Shown: piece after piece, positions 10,398 to 22,580 of the stretch
Numbering within the stretch: position 1 is the stretch's first letter
How the letters are laid out: every line of letters begins with the position of its first letter
Origin: Staphylococcus coagulans
GTDB taxonomy: Bacteria > Bacillota > Bacilli > Staphylococcales > Staphylococcaceae
Length of the DNA stretch: 64,000 nucleotides
Direction of reading: 5' to 3'
Assembly (NCBI RefSeq): GCF_002901995.1
Contig: NZ_PPQN01000022.1
Location: 1-64,000 of the forward strand
The notes under the pieces: generated by a model
Database searches by the model: none
The model's input: only the letters and a program-made list of their open reading frames with translations
What the model was told of the DNA's origin: nothing
Program-made: the position numbers and the translations under genes

Positions 10398-11228
10398 ATG
10401 GAACAGTTTCAATTAAGAGACGGTAATTATATTGATCAATTGGGCTTTGGGACATATAAATTGAATGGCACTCAAGGTGCACATGCGATAACTGAAGCAC
10501 TCAAGTTAGGATATCGTGTATTAGACACAGCATATAACTATGAAAATGAGGGTGCCGTTGGTAAAGCAATACAAAATAGTCAAGTAGGTAGAGATCAAAT
10601 TTATGTGACTTCGAAATTACCAGGCCGTTATCAAAAAGAGGCAGATGTTTATGAAACCATTCAAGAGTCACTTTATCGCCTTCATTTAGATTACATTGAT
10701 TTGTATTTAATTCATTGGCCAAATCCAAAGCAAGGCTTATTCGTTGAGGCTTGGAATGCAATGATTGCAGCACAAAAAGCAGGTTTAATACGTCAAATTG
10801 GTGTGTGTAATTTCTTGCCGGAGCATATAGAACAGCTTGAAAAAGAAACAGGTGTAATGCCTGTCGTCAACCAAATTGAGTTACATCCTTACTTTAACCA
10901 AAAAGAGATGATTCAATTTCATCAGCAAAAAGGGATTTTGACTCAAGCTTGGAGTCCTTTAGGCCGGGATAACGGCGTTATGGAAGAAACGATTTTACGA
11001 CAACTAGCCGAAAAATATGATAAAACACCAGCGCAAATTATTTTAAAATGGCATATTCAAAATGGTGTAATGCCAATACCAAAAGCGACATCATCTCAAC
11101 GTCAGAAAGAAAACTTAAATGTGTTTAATTTCTATATTACAGATGAAGACATCCAATTAATTAATCAATTAACTAAAAAAGATGGAAGACGAAAAGGACA
11201 ACATCCAGCTGTTTACGAAGAATTTTAA
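10398..11228 (+). CDS. Aldo/keto reductase
   Basis: NADPH-dependent oxidoreductase of 276 aa in the AKR5-like branch. The catalytic tetrad is visible: Asp43 and Tyr48 (LDTAYNYENE), Lys73 (TSKLPG) and His106 (LIHWPNP). The late WSPLGRD segment and the basic cofactor-binding region (IPKATS) are also present, and the TIM-barrel length is complete. It starts 41 bases after cymR behind AAGGAGG and may be transcribed with it. The physiological substrate cannot be read from the sequence. Related enzymes reduce methylglyoxal, diketogulonate or prostaglandin-like carbonyls. Confidence 0.88.
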   Translation: MEQFQLRDGNYIDQLGFGTYKLNGTQGAHAITEALKLGYRVLDTAYNYENEGAVGKAIQNSQVGRDQIYVTSKLPGRYQKEADVYETIQESLYRLHLDYIDLYLIHWPNPKQGLFVEAWNAMIAAQKAGLIRQIGVCNFLPEHIEQLEKETGVMPVVNQIELHPYFNQKEMIQFHQQKGILTQAWSPLGRDNGVMEETILRQLAEKYDKTPAQIILKWHIQNGVMPIPKATSSQRQKENLNVFNFYITDEDIQLINQLTKKDGRRKGQHPAVYEEF

Positions 11229-11235
11229 TGACGAT

Positions 11236-11261
11236 GTTTAAATTCCATGATTTGTGGAATA
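11236..11261 (+). promoter_or_regulatory. SigB-like promoter of the csbD-family gene
   Basis: GTTTAA (11236-11241) and GGAATA (11256-11261) are separated by 14 bases. The SigB consensus is GTTTAA, 12-15 bases, then GGGWAW, so the -35 is perfect and the -10 has a mismatch. It lies 34 bases ahead of a CsbD-family gene, a family known to be SigB-controlled in Bacillus. Confidence 0.6.
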
Positions 11262-11294
11262 AATAGAGTAGTTATTAATAAAGGAGGCCTTTAA

Positions 11295-11489
11295 ATGTCA
11301 AATAGTGAAAATAAATTTGAACAAGCAAAAGGTAACGTTAAAGAAACAGTAGGAAATGTAACAGATAATAAGTCACTTGAAAATGAAGGTAAAGGTGACA
11401 AAGCTTCAGGTAAAGCTAAAGAAGCCATTGATAACGTTAAAGAAAAAGCTAAAGACGCTTTAAACAAGTTTACTGGCGACGATAAATAA
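11295..11489 (+). CDS. CsbD-family general stress protein
   Basis: Small hydrophilic protein (64 aa), rich in Lys, Glu, Gly and Asn, with no Cys or Trp and no membrane segment. The CsbD signature is clear: [14 protein letters not shown] near the start and the repeat-like [16 protein letters not shown] later. The family is a SigB-regulon member of unknown biochemical function, thought to be stress-protective and natively disordered. AAAGGAGG precedes the ATG, a SigB-like promoter lies upstream, and a strong terminator follows directly, so it is likely monocistronic. Confidence 0.9.
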   Translation: MSNSENKFEQAKGNVKETVGNVTDNKSLENEGKGDKASGKAKEAIDNVKEKAKDALNKFTGDDK

Positions 11490-11514
11490 GAATCTAATTA
11501 AACATTTTCATATA

Positions 11515-11551
11515 AATAAGCTTCCAAGGGAAACCTCGGAAGCTTATTTTT
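11515..11551 (+). terminator. Terminator of the csbD-family gene
   Basis: AATAAGCTTCC and GGAAGCTTATT form an 11-bp stem followed by a T-run. The flanks also suit termination of the - strand LLM gene that converges from the right. Confidence 0.85.
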
Positions 11552-11616
11552 TGTGAAATATTAGATAGACGTTTCTATTCAATATCTACAAAAATGATAC
11601 AAATTGCAGTTGAATC

Positions 11617-12627
11617 TTATTGTTGATTTCTTTCATCCATTACTTCTTTAAAATACTGATATGAACGGTGTTGTAGTTTTGTATCATAAATATAACTAAC
11701 TGCCATAATCTCATCAATTTCTCCATACTGTTCAATAAAGGCATCTAATTGCTGATTAACTGAAGCTTTATCTCCAATAATGGAATCTTGTAAACGTGCT
11801 TTTGCAAGAGCGACTTCACGAGGTGATAAAACATCACCCAAATCGTCTATTGGTGGTTGCATTTTACGCATACGTCCATTTAAAATGCTTGCAAAAACTT
11901 GCGCTTGTGTTGTAGCTAAATATTGTGATTCTTCAAAAGTATCGGCAACTATAACATTTAAAGCAACAATAATGTAAGGTTCTTTTAAATAGGCTGAAGG
12001 TTGGAAGAGTTCTTTGTATATTGCAAGAGCTTCTTTCATTTGTTGTGGTGCAAAATGCCCAGCGAAAACATAAGGTAACCCTTCTCGAGCAGCTACATGT
12101 GCTGAATCGGTAGATGATCCTAAAATATACAGCGGCACATTTTTATTAACAGCGGGAATCGCTTTAACGTATCCTTGATTGGAATCGGGTCCAAAATATT
12201 TCAATAATTGTTGAACTTCTTCAGGAAATTTATACACACCATCATGTTGATCCCTTCTTAAGGCGCTAGCTGTTGCCATATCCGTTCCTGGTGCTCGTCC
12301 TAAACCAAGATCGACACGGTCTCCATATATCGTTTTTAGTGTTCCAAATTGTTCGGCAACAATTAATGGTGCATGATTAGGCAACATAATACCACCTGAA
12401 CCGATTCTCATGTGCGTTGTTTGGCTTAATGCATGCTGAATAAGTATCGCGGTTGCTGAACTGACTAAATTTGGAGCATTGTGATGTTCTGCAATCCACA
12501 AACGTTCATATTCTTGTTGCTCAAGATGCTTAGCAAGATCGACCATTTGCTCAATTGCATCTATATCAGAACTGCCTTCACGTATAGGAACAAGATTTAA
12601 GGCAGAGTATTTCATTTGTTTTGTCAT
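11617..12627 (-). CDS. LLM-class flavin-dependent oxidoreductase
   Basis: Luciferase-like monooxygenase fold protein of 336 aa, close to the YwcH/YhbW group of bacterial luciferase relatives that use FMNH2 or F420-type cofactors. Visible family marks are LVPIREG near the start, [13 protein letters not shown]-type [28 protein letters not shown] and YILGSS. The frame extends 12 codons further, but the ATG at 12627 has AAGGAG about 10 bases ahead; an internal ATG four codons later is also possible. It is on the opposite strand to its neighbours and sits between the csbD-family and desulfurase genes. The substrate is unknown. Confidence 0.87.
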   Translation of the reverse strand: MTKQMKYSALNLVPIREGSSDIDAIEQMVDLAKHLEQQEYERLWIAEHHNAPNLVSSATAILIQHALSQTTHMRIGSGGIMLPNHAPLIVAEQFGTLKTIYGDRVDLGLGRAPGTDMATASALRRDQHDGVYKFPEEVQQLLKYFGPDSNQGYVKAIPAVNKNVPLYILGSSTDSAHVAAREGLPYVFAGHFAPQQMKEALAIYKELFQPSAYLKEPYIIVALNVIVADTFEESQYLATTQAQVFASILNGRMRKMQPPIDDLGDVLSPREVALAKARLQDSIIGDKASVNQQLDAFIEQYGEIDEIMAVSYIYDTKLQHRSYQYFKEVMDERNQQ

Positions 12628-12834
12628 ATCTAAAACACTCCTTTTCAGAATAGAGTATAACATTTTCTAAATAGTGAACTCATGAAAACTGCTTAATGCT
12701 ATCGTTGAACTCTCTTGTTTTAAAGATTACAATGAAGATAAAACAACGTGAAATCAGTAAAACGACGTACTAGAATTTTTATACCGCAAATGCTAAAATA
12801 GGAACATTGATTATGAGAAAGGATTGACGTGATT

Positions 12835-15092
<2,258 letters not shown>

Positions 15093-15106
15093 GAAAAGGT
15101 GAAATT

Positions 15107-15778
15107 ATGGATCAAGAAAAAATTCATCAATTAATAAAAGAAGGCAAATATGAAGACGCGTTACAAGCGAGCTTTGATAATATTGAAGCGCATCCAGAAG
15201 AAGTAGAAAACTATATCAATTCAGGGATACTACTTGCTGAAGCGGGTGAAGTCGAAAAAGCAGAACGGTTTTTCCAGAAGGCCATTACGATTAATCCGAA
15301 TCATGGTGTGATTTACTACAATCTAGCTAATGTGTATTTTAATGAAGCGCGATATCAAGAAGCCATTAAATTATATCAACAAGCCATGTCGAATGAATTA
15401 AATAATAAAGACACCAATTATATGCTTGGTCGTTCTTTTATTGAATTAGATGCGAAAAAACAAGCATTACCATATTTAATGCGTGCTGCTGAATTAGATA
15501 CTGAATTTGAAGATATAGAGGTACAATTTCAATTTGCATTATTAATGTGTGACTTAGAAATGTTTGAGCAAGCTGTGCCAGTTCTGAATCAAATTTTAGA
15601 AAAAGACAATCGTCATGCAGATGCGCAATATAATCTTACGTTAGCATTATTTATGCTAAATGGTAATGTTGAAGCGGCAATTCAAGGTTTTGAACGTGCA
15701 ATCACAATGGATGAAAATCATTTGTTAAGTCATCATGCAATTAAAACGTTTCGTTCTATACAAGATAAGGAGGACTAA
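15107..15778 (+). CDS. Tetratricopeptide-repeat protein
   Basis: Soluble TPR protein of 223 aa with roughly five to six 34-residue repeats. Typical TPR positions are seen in EAGEVEKAERFFQKAITINPNHGVIYYNLANVYF and the following units, and again near the C-terminus in GNVEAAIQGFERAITMDENH. There is no signal peptide or membrane segment. It is 14 bases after mnmA, and its stop overlaps the recD2 start, so it is in the same operon. TPRs bind protein partners, but no partner can be named; the conserved position next to mnmA and recD2 in staphylococci is the only clue. Confidence 0.85.
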   Translation: MDQEKIHQLIKEGKYEDALQASFDNIEAHPEEVENYINSGILLAEAGEVEKAERFFQKAITINPNHGVIYYNLANVYFNEARYQEAIKLYQQAMSNELNNKDTNYMLGRSFIELDAKKQALPYLMRAAELDTEFEDIEVQFQFALLMCDLEMFEQAVPVLNQILEKDNRHADAQYNLTLALFMLNGNVEAAIQGFERAITMDENHLLSHHAIKTFRSIQDKED

Positions 15779-18174
15779 TGATGGATAATCCAACACTGTT
15801 TGATCAAACCTATGTAAAAGGAACAGTTGAAATGATATTGTTCCAAAATAACGAAAACTACTATACAGTGCTGAAAGTCGATGTACAAGAATCAAATGGC
15901 GACTTCGATGACATGGTCACAGTCGTTGGATATTTTCCTAATATGGTCGAAGATGAAACGTATCTGTTTAAAGGAAGCGTTGTCCAACATCCAAAGTATG
16001 GTAAACAGTTAAAAGCCGAAACTTTCCAGAAAGAAATTCCCCAAACTAAAGATGCAGTAATTGCATATTTATCAAGCGACTTATTCAAAGGTATTGGTAA
16101 AAAAACAGCAGAACTGATTGTCGAAACAATTGGAGAAAATGCGATTAATGAAATATTGAAAGATAATCAAGTCATTGAAAAGGTGCCAAAACTTTCTAAA
16201 AAGAAGCAAGAACAAATTGTGCAGCAAATTATCTCCAATCAAGAAAGTGAACAAGTGATGATACGCCTCAATGAATTAGGATTTGGTTCAAAATTAGCGA
16301 TGGATATTTATAAATTTTATCAACATGAAACGCTCAATGTATTAGATCAAAATCCCTATCAATTGGTTTACGATATTAAGGGGGTTGGTTTTCAAAAAGC
16401 GGACCAACTTGCACAACAGTTAGGTATTCATCCGAATCATCCTGATCGTCTAAAAGCAGGACTATTATTCTTGGTTGAAGAAACTTGTATTAAACAAGGC
16501 CATACGTACTTACCACAAGAGGCACTTATCAATGAGACCATACAACTTCTTTCTAAAAATGAGGGTGAAGACGTTCGTTATGAAGCCATTGAAGACATCA
16601 TGGCGCAATTGACCGAAGAAAAAAAGTTAATAGAAGTTGATCACATGATTGCCATACCAAGTCTGTATTATTCTGAAATTAAAAGTACACAAAATTTATT
16701 CAGAGTTTATAGTCATAATGAAGCACTGACGCAATTTGAACGTTCGGATATTCAACTGCATATTGGTGAAATAGAAGAGATGAATGAAGTCCATTACGCT
16801 GCCTCTCAAAAAGAAGCGTTAGAATGCGCAATCAATCATAAAGTTATGTTATTAACAGGCGGTCCAGGAACAGGGAAAACAACGGTTATTAAAGGTATTG
16901 TTCAACTTTATTCAGAGATTCATGGTGTGTCCCTTGATTATGATGATTACCATAATAACGACTATCCTATTGTTTTAGCAGCGCCAACAGGTCGTGCGTC
17001 GAAACGATTACATGAATCAACGGGCTTAGAAGCCATGACGATACATCGTTTAATAGGATGGAATCAAGAAACGAAGCCTGATGATATTTTGGATAATGAA
17101 ATTAATGCCAAACTGATTATTATAGATGAGATGTCTATGGTGGATACTTGGTTATTCCATCAATTTATGGCTGCCGTGCCGTTAGACGCACAAATCATTT
17201 TTGTTGGTGATGAAGACCAGTTACCATCCGTTGGTCCGGGGCAAATTTTTAAAGACCTCATAGATTCAAATGTGCTACCTAGAATTAACTTAACTGAAGT
17301 ATACCGACAACAAGAGGGATCGAGTATTATAGAACTTGCCCACAAAATGAAACTAGGTGAGCCTGTTGATATTACACAGCGTTTCCATGACCGTTCTTTT
17401 ATACCCTGTAGCACCGAACAGATACCTGATGTCGTTGAAAAGGTTGTAAATAATGCAGTCCAAAAAGGATATACGATGGCTGACATTCAAGTTTTAGCAC
17501 CTATGTATAGAGGAAATGCTGGTATTAAAAGATTAAATCAAATATTACAATCTATTCTTAATCCAGTTCAAGATAAGTCTAAACGAGAAATTGAATTTGG
17601 TGATGTGATTTATCGTAAAGGCGATAAAGTATTACAACTTATCAATAGACCGAATGACAATATTTTTAATGGTGATATTGGTATTATTGTCGGCATATTT
17701 TGGGCGAAAGAAAACGCCCTTAACAAAGATGTCGTTGTAGTAGATTATGATGGTAATGAAATCACATATATGAAATCTGATTTAACGGAACTCACACATG
17801 CTTATTGTACCTCTATTCATAAAGCGCAAGGTTCAGAATTTCCAATTGTGCTTATGCCGATTGTCAAGCAGTATTATCGAATGCTTCAAAAGCCGATTCT
17901 TTATACGGGGCTGACACGCGCTAAACAATCTCTTGTGTTTTTAGGCGATTCAGAAGCCTTCAATATGGGGCTAGCTACAGAGGGTAAGGCACGTTTAACA
18001 CAATTATATTCGTTTTTAACACAATATTTTAACAACGAAACCGATGAAAATAATCAAGGCGATCAAGATGACTTACCAATAGAATTGACCGAAGCAACCA
18101 TGTTTAAAATCAATCCTATGATTAATATGGGCGAAGTCACACCATACGATTTTCTTGAAATTGACAAAGCTTAA
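15778..18174 (+). CDS. recD2: ATP-dependent DNA helicase RecD2
   Basis: SF1B 5'-3' helicase of 798 aa, the stand-alone RecD type found in bacteria lacking RecBC. It has the long N-terminal extension of RecD2 (OB-like and helix-hairpin-helix segments, for example FKGIGKKTAELI and IKGVGFQKADQL). Then come the motor motifs: Walker A LTGGPGTGKTT near residue 361, motif II IIDEMSMVD, GDEDQLPSVGPG, and late motifs TSIHKAQGSE and YTGLTRAK. Two adjacent ATGs (15778, 15781) follow AAGGAGG. The first overlaps the TPR stop. The 3' end contains the alaS promoter. Confidence 0.95.
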   Translation: MMDNPTLFDQTYVKGTVEMILFQNNENYYTVLKVDVQESNGDFDDMVTVVGYFPNMVEDETYLFKGSVVQHPKYGKQLKAETFQKEIPQTKDAVIAYLSSDLFKGIGKKTAELIVETIGENAINEILKDNQVIEKVPKLSKKKQEQIVQQIISNQESEQVMIRLNELGFGSKLAMDIYKFYQHETLNVLDQNPYQLVYDIKGVGFQKADQLAQQLGIHPNHPDRLKAGLLFLVEETCIKQGHTYLPQEALINETIQLLSKNEGEDVRYEAIEDIMAQLTEEKKLIEVDHMIAIPSLYYSEIKSTQNLFRVYSHNEALTQFERSDIQLHIGEIEEMNEVHYAASQKEALECAINHKVMLLTGGPGTGKTTVIKGIVQLYSEIHGVSLDYDDYHNNDYPIVLAAPTGRASKRLHESTGLEAMTIHRLIGWNQETKPDDILDNEINAKLIIIDEMSMVDTWLFHQFMAAVPLDAQIIFVGDEDQLPSVGPGQIFKDLIDSNVLPRINLTEVYRQQEGSSIIELAHKMKLGEPVDITQRFHDRSFIPCSTEQIPDVVEKVVNNAVQKGYTMADIQVLAPMYRGNAGIKRLNQILQSILNPVQDKSKREIEFGDVIYRKGDKVLQLINRPNDNIFNGDIGIIVGIFWAKENALNKDVVVVDYDGNEITYMKSDLTELTHAYCTSIHKAQGSEFPIVLMPIVKQYYRMLQKPILYTGLTRAKQSLVFLGDSEAFNMGLATEGKARLTQLYSFLTQYFNNETDENNQGDQDDLPIELTEATMFKINPMINMGEVTPYDFLEIDKA

Positions 18175-18190
18175 TTCTTTTTTATATAAT
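18161..18190 (+). promoter_or_regulatory. Promoter of alaS, inside the recD2 3' end
   Basis: Perfect TTGACA (18161-18166) and perfect TATAAT (18185-18190) with an 18-base spacer. The -35 lies in the last codons of recD2 and the -10 is just past its stop, so the alaS T-box transcript starts almost immediately downstream of recD2. Confidence 0.85.
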
Positions 18191-18196
18191 CATATT

Positions 18197-18390
18197 AAGT
18201 TCACATGCATAGCCGAGTAGGTGTTAATTGATTTTTAAAGAGACGTACTGTTGCTGGAAAAGTACGAGTCGTTACATCGAACGCTACTATGTATCATTAA
18301 TAATAAAAACAAAGAGTGATAGTATGGATTCATACTGTAACTAGGGTGGTACCGCGAACATTCGTCCCTTTCTGCGACGAATGTTTTTTT
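18197..18390 (+). promoter_or_regulatory. T-box riboswitch, alanine-type
   Basis: Leader of alaS. The T-box AGGGTGGTACCGCG starts at 18343. The terminator is AACATTCGTC (18357-18366) with GACGAATGTT (18376-18385) and a T-run. A specifier-like GAAC at 18279-18282 is followed by GCT (18283-18285), an alanine codon, and then A. An AGTAG near 18216 can pair with CTACT near 18285 to close Stem I. Stem I is short compared with the hisS leader. Confidence 0.9.
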
Positions 18391-18417
18391 GTATTTATGA
18401 AATGAGGAGTTGTAAAG

Positions 18418-21048
18418 ATGAAAAACTTAAAAGCTAGTGATATTAGACAAATGTATATTGATTTCTTTGTGGAAAAAGGGCATATGGTTGAACCATCAGC
18501 TCCCCTTGTACCCATTGATGATGATTCTCTGTTATGGATTAATTCAGGGGTAGCCACTTTGAAAAAATATTTTGATGGCCGTGAAATACCCAAAAAGCCA
18601 CGTATCGTTAATGCACAAAAATCTATTCGTACAAACGATATCGAAAATGTAGGTTTTACAGCCCGTCACCATACATTTTTTGAAATGCTTGGAAACTTTT
18701 CAATTGGGGATTATTTTAAAAAAGAAGCGATTGCGTTTGCTTGGGAGTTTTTAACGAGTCCGAAATGGATGGCAATGGAACCTGAAAAACTTTATGTGAC
18801 AATTCATCCTGAAGATACGGAAGCATATGATTTTTGGTCTAATCTTATAGGTTTATCGGAAGATCGCATTATCCGAATTGAAGGGAATTTCTGGGATATT
18901 GGGGAAGGGCCATCTGGACCTAATACTGAAATATTTTATGACCGTGGAGAGGCATATGGACAAGATGATCCAGCTGAAGAAATGTACCCTGGTGGAGAAA
19001 ACGAACGTTATTTAGAAGTATGGAATTTAGTGTTCAGTGAGTATAATCACAATAAAGACCATACTTATACACCACTACCAAGTAAAAATATTGATACCGG
19101 CATGGGATTAGAGCGTATGGCATCGATTTCCCAAAATGTACGTACAAACTATGAAACAGACTTATTTATTCCAATCATTGCAGAAGTTGAAGCTGTTTCA
19201 GGAAAAAAATATCTTGTCAATGCGCAACACGATGTTGCATTTAAAGTGATTGCAGACCATATACGTACGATTGCTTTCGCTATTTCTGATGGTGCACTTC
19301 CAGCGAATGAAGGACGCGGTTATGTATTGCGCCGTTTATTACGTCGTGCTGTTCGCTTTAGTCAGTCATTAGACATCAATAAACCTTTTATGTATCAACT
19401 TGTCGACATTGTGGCAGAAATTATGGAACCTTATTATCCAAATGTTAAAGAAAAGGCAGATTTTATTGCGCGTGTCATTAAATCTGAAGAAGAGCGTTTT
19501 CATGAAACACTCGAAGAAGGTCTTTCTATACTTAATCAGTTCATTGAGACTGCGAAAGCATCAGATCGTATCATCAATGGTGAAGATGCTTTCAAATTAT
19601 ATGATACGTACGGTTTCCCAATCGAATTAACAGAGGAAATTGCCGTAAACGAAGGCTTGCAAATTGATATGGATGCATTTGAATCTCATATGGATGCACA
19701 ACGTGAACGTGCAAGAAAAGCGAGACAAAATAATCAATCAATGCAAGTTCAAAGTGAAGTCTTAAAAGCAATTAAAACGCCAAGTCAATTTTTAGGATAT
19801 GAAACATTTGAAACAGACGCGGTGATTACCGATATCATTTTAGATGGTGCACGTGTAAGTTCTGCAGATACCGGTGAAACAGTACATTTCATTCTCAATC
19901 AAACACCGTTTTATGCTGTAAGTGGTGGACAAGTTGCTGATAAAGGTGTAATTACAAATGACCATTTCGAAATCGCTGTTACAGACGTGATTAAAGCACC
20001 AAATGGGCAGCACTTACACACAGGTATTGTTCAATTTGGTGAAGTACAAGAAGCAGCAAATGTTACAGCTAAAGTGAACAGCCAAGCGAGAAATGCGATT
20101 ATGAAAAACCATAGTGCAACGCATTTACTACATGCTGCATTAAAAACTGTGTTAGGCGAACATGTCAATCAAGCAGGTTCGCTCGTGGACAGTGAGCGAC
20201 TTCGCTTCGATTTTTCACATATTGCACCTATGACACAAGAAGAAATCGAACGTGTGGAACAACTCGTTAATGAGGAAATTTGGAATAGCATTAATGTAGA
20301 TATTCAAGAGATGAATATTGAAGATGCAAAAGCTAGAGGCGCTATGGCACTATTTGGAGAAAAATACGGTGATGTTGTTCGTGTCGTTGATATGAGCCCA
20401 TTTTCAATTGAACTTTGCGGTGGAACACATGTGAATAACACTTCTGAAATTGGACTCTTTAAAATTACAAGTGAGTCCGGAACAGGCGCTGGTGTCAGAC
20501 GTATTGAAGCTGTTACAGGACAAAAAGCATTCTTGTATTTAGAACAATATCTCGCACGCTTTAATGAAATCAAAGCTTTAGTCAAAGCAAAATCAGATGA
20601 ACAAGTTTCAGAAAAAATTGAGCAATTGCAACATAATGAAAAAGATTTACAACGTACGATTGAAGAAAAAAATAAAGCACTCAACCAACTCAAAATGGGC
20701 GATATTAAGAGCCAAGTTGAGCAAATCAATGAATTCCCTGTACTGATTACAGAAGTTGAAGTTGATAATGCAAAAGCAATTCGAACAACAATGGATGATT
20801 TTAAATCCAAACTCCAAGATACGATTATCATTTTAGCAAGTGATGTTGGAGGCAAAGTTTCATTGATTGCAACAGTGCCAAAACAGTATACAAATCGCGT
20901 TAAAGCTGGCGACTTGATTAAACATCTTGCACCTGAAGTGGGTGGTAAAGGTGGCGGTCGTCCGGACATGGCCCAAGGCGGTGGCACACAACCTGAAAAG
21001 ATAACAGAAGCATTACAATTTATTAAAAACTATATTAAATCCTTATAA
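18418..21048 (+). CDS. alaS: Alanyl-tRNA synthetase
   Basis: Class II synthetase of 876 aa, full length. The N-terminal catalytic domain starts [17 protein letters not shown]. The tRNA-recognition and editing domains follow, with the editing zinc site [11 protein letters not shown] (near 564) and ELCGGTHV (near 666). A coiled-coil segment (about 725-770) leads to the C-Ala domain with [15 protein letters not shown]. It is preceded by GAGGAG and the alanine T-box, so its expression rises when tRNA-Ala is uncharged. A 62-base gap with AAGGAG leads to the ireB-like gene. Confidence 0.97.
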   Translation: MKNLKASDIRQMYIDFFVEKGHMVEPSAPLVPIDDDSLLWINSGVATLKKYFDGREIPKKPRIVNAQKSIRTNDIENVGFTARHHTFFEMLGNFSIGDYFKKEAIAFAWEFLTSPKWMAMEPEKLYVTIHPEDTEAYDFWSNLIGLSEDRIIRIEGNFWDIGEGPSGPNTEIFYDRGEAYGQDDPAEEMYPGGENERYLEVWNLVFSEYNHNKDHTYTPLPSKNIDTGMGLERMASISQNVRTNYETDLFIPIIAEVEAVSGKKYLVNAQHDVAFKVIADHIRTIAFAISDGALPANEGRGYVLRRLLRRAVRFSQSLDINKPFMYQLVDIVAEIMEPYYPNVKEKADFIARVIKSEEERFHETLEEGLSILNQFIETAKASDRIINGEDAFKLYDTYGFPIELTEEIAVNEGLQIDMDAFESHMDAQRERARKARQNNQSMQVQSEVLKAIKTPSQFLGYETFETDAVITDIILDGARVSSADTGETVHFILNQTPFYAVSGGQVADKGVITNDHFEIAVTDVIKAPNGQHLHTGIVQFGEVQEAANVTAKVNSQARNAIMKNHSATHLLHAALKTVLGEHVNQAGSLVDSERLRFDFSHIAPMTQEEIERVEQLVNEEIWNSINVDIQEMNIEDAKARGAMALFGEKYGDVVRVVDMSPFSIELCGGTHVNNTSEIGLFKITSESGTGAGVRRIEAVTGQKAFLYLEQYLARFNEIKALVKAKSDEQVSEKIEQLQHNEKDLQRTIEEKNKALNQLKMGDIKSQVEQINEFPVLITEVEVDNAKAIRTTMDDFKSKLQDTIIILASDVGGKVSLIATVPKQYTNRVKAGDLIKHLAPEVGGKGGGRPDMAQGGGTQPEKITEALQFIKNYIKSL

Positions 21049-21110
21049 TGCAATTAGGTTTCATGTAAAATGGAAGTGTAATCTATTATGGTTTAAGGAG
21101 TGTTAAAACT

Positions 21111-21383
21111 ATGGCAAATTTTGATAAAACAATGAAATTCAACTATGAAGATATTCCAAAAGAAAACGTCGAAACGGTTTTAAACAATGTCTATCATACC
21201 CTAGAAGAACGTGGTTACAACGCTGTCAATCAAATCGTAGGATACTTATTATCTGGAGATCCTGCATATATACCACGTCATAATGAAGCGAGAAATCAAA
21301 TTAGACACATCGATCGTGATGATATTATGGAAGAGCTCGTCTCTTATTATTTACAAAACCATAATAAGAAAGACCATGCTTAA
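21111..21383 (+). CDS. IreB family regulatory phosphoprotein (UPF0297, YrzL)
   Basis: Small acidic-basic protein of 90 aa belonging to the YrzL/IreB family. In Enterococcus, IreB is the phosphorylated substrate of the PASTA kinase IreK and affects cell-wall stress resistance. The family core ([34 protein letters not shown]) is complete. It sits in the standard alaS-yrzL-ruvX-yrzB order and its last eight bases overlap ruvX. A kinase link in this organism is inference from the family. Confidence 0.9.
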   Translation: MANFDKTMKFNYEDIPKENVETVLNNVYHTLEERGYNAVNQIVGYLLSGDPAYIPRHNEARNQIRHIDRDDIMEELVSYYLQNHNKKDHA

Positions 21384-21804
21384 ACATAAAATTATTGGGT
21401 TAGATGTAGGCAGTCGTACTGTCGGCATCGCAATTAGTGATCTAATGGGATGGACAGCACAAGGTTTAGATACACTCCAAATTAACGAAGAAGAAAATCA
21501 GCTCGGAATTGAAACCTTAATTGACATTATTAAAAAAGAAAATGTGGGTACTGTAGTCATTGGTTTACCAAAAAATATGAACAATACAATCGGATTTCGA
21601 GGAGAAGCATCATTAAAATATAAAGAAGCTTTAGCTGAACAAATGCCAGAGTTAGAAATTGTGATGTGGGATGAGCGATTAAGCACGATGGCAGCTGAAC
21701 GCTCACTCCTTGAAGCTGATGTATCAAGACAAAAACGTAAAAAAGTTATTGATAAAATGGCGGCTGTATTCATTTTACAAGGCTATTTAGACAGAATTAA
21801 TTAA
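21376..21804 (+). CDS. ruvX: Holliday junction resolvase-like RuvX (YqgF)
   Basis: RNase H-fold nuclease of 142 aa. YqgF proteins act in 16S rRNA 5' maturation and possibly on Holliday junctions. The first acidic motif [10 protein letters not shown], the middle VIGLPKNM and the late [11 protein letters not shown] with conserved acids are present. The frame is open from 21283, but ATG 21376, which overlaps the ireB-like stop by eight bases, gives the standard N-terminus [12 protein letters not shown]. Confidence 0.92.
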   Translation: MLKHKIIGLDVGSRTVGIAISDLMGWTAQGLDTLQINEEENQLGIETLIDIIKKENVGTVVIGLPKNMNNTIGFRGEASLKYKEALAEQMPELEIVMWDERLSTMAAERSLLEADVSRQKRKKVIDKMAAVFILQGYLDRIN

Positions 21805-21817
21805 GGAGAGCTAAAAT

Positions 21818-22135
21818 ATGACAAACGAAAACCATAATCAAGAAATAGAAATTAAAAATGATGAAACATTATTAACACTCTATGATGAAGAAGGTAATGA
21901 AGTTCTATATCGTAAAATGTTAGAATTTTACCACCCTGGATTTGAAAAAGAATACGTGATTCTAGCTGAAGAAGGCGCACAAGCGGATGATGATGACTTA
22001 ATCGAGCTTGTACCGATGATTAATGAGCCTGATGATTCTGGTGAAGGTGGACGTTTCTTACCTGTAGAAACAGATGAAGAGTGGGACATGATTGAAGAAA
22101 TTGTCAACACAAATATGGAAGATCCTGAAGTTTAG
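21818..22135 (+). CDS. DUF1292 protein (UPF0473, YrzB)
   Basis: Strongly acidic soluble protein of 105 aa that matches the YrzB/DUF1292 family in its core ([31 protein letters not shown] end). The function is unknown. It is the last gene of the alaS-ireB-ruvX-yrzB group, 13 bases after ruvX behind AAGGAG, and is followed by a strong terminator. The conserved linkage to ireB and ruvX is the only functional clue. Confidence 0.88.
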   Translation: MTNENHNQEIEIKNDETLLTLYDEEGNEVLYRKMLEFYHPGFEKEYVILAEEGAQADDDDLIELVPMINEPDDSGEGGRFLPVETDEEWDMIEEIVNTNMEDPEV

Positions 22136-22185
22136 TCTCCAATATAAGCGAAGACGAGCTCAATTTTGATATATGAAAAATAAAT

Positions 22186-22229
22186 GCAAAACCCTTTAAT
22201 TAATCAGATTAAGGGTTTTGCCCTTTTTT
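22186..22229 (+). terminator. Terminator after the DUF1292 gene
   Basis: CAAAACCC (22187-22194) and GGGTTTTG (22213-22220) form the core of a longer stem, with a T-run to 22229. It closes the alaS operon. Confidence 0.85.
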
Positions 22230-22305
22230 GTTATTGGAGTCGAATCAAGCACAGAACGTACATGAATAAAATATGAAATAAGAGCCACAGGCAAGGATTT
22301 TGCTG

Positions 22306-22541
22306 TTTACCTACAATTCAATTCTGTGATAAAATATGTAGAAGTGATTTTGATGTATTGAGCTGTCTGGCTTTATTATTTGTATGCGTTTTTCATATTA
22401 TTTGTTAATCAAAGCTAGATTAATATGTGAAAGAAACACACCAATAGCTCAATTATACTAAAGCATTAAATGTAGTTACTATACATTTATATATGACACC
22501 TGTGTTCAAAAAATCAGTCCAGTTAGACTGGTTTATTTTTT
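22306..22541 (+). other. Possible attenuated leader or small RNA upstream of trmR
   Basis: No gene lies in the 445 bases between the DUF1292 gene and trmR. A weak promoter (TTTACC 22306-22311, 18 bases, TAAAAT 22330-22335) is followed about 175 bases later by a terminator-shaped hairpin: AAATCAGTC (22511-22519), loop CAGTTA, GACTGGTTT (22526-22534), then a T-rich run. This hairpin ends 40 bases before the trmR start. The previous operon already has its own terminator, so this one should end a separate transcript, either an sRNA or an attenuated trmR leader. No known riboswitch motif was recognised. Confidence 0.4.
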
Positions 22542-22580
22542 GATAAATTTTAGATTAATGTTAAAAGGAAGTTAACATAA

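Noticed and set aside
20304-20987. Long reverse-strand frame (227 codons) opposite alaS
   Set aside because: Shadow of the alaS codon pattern. AlaS on the + strand is unmistakable and the reverse product resembles no family.
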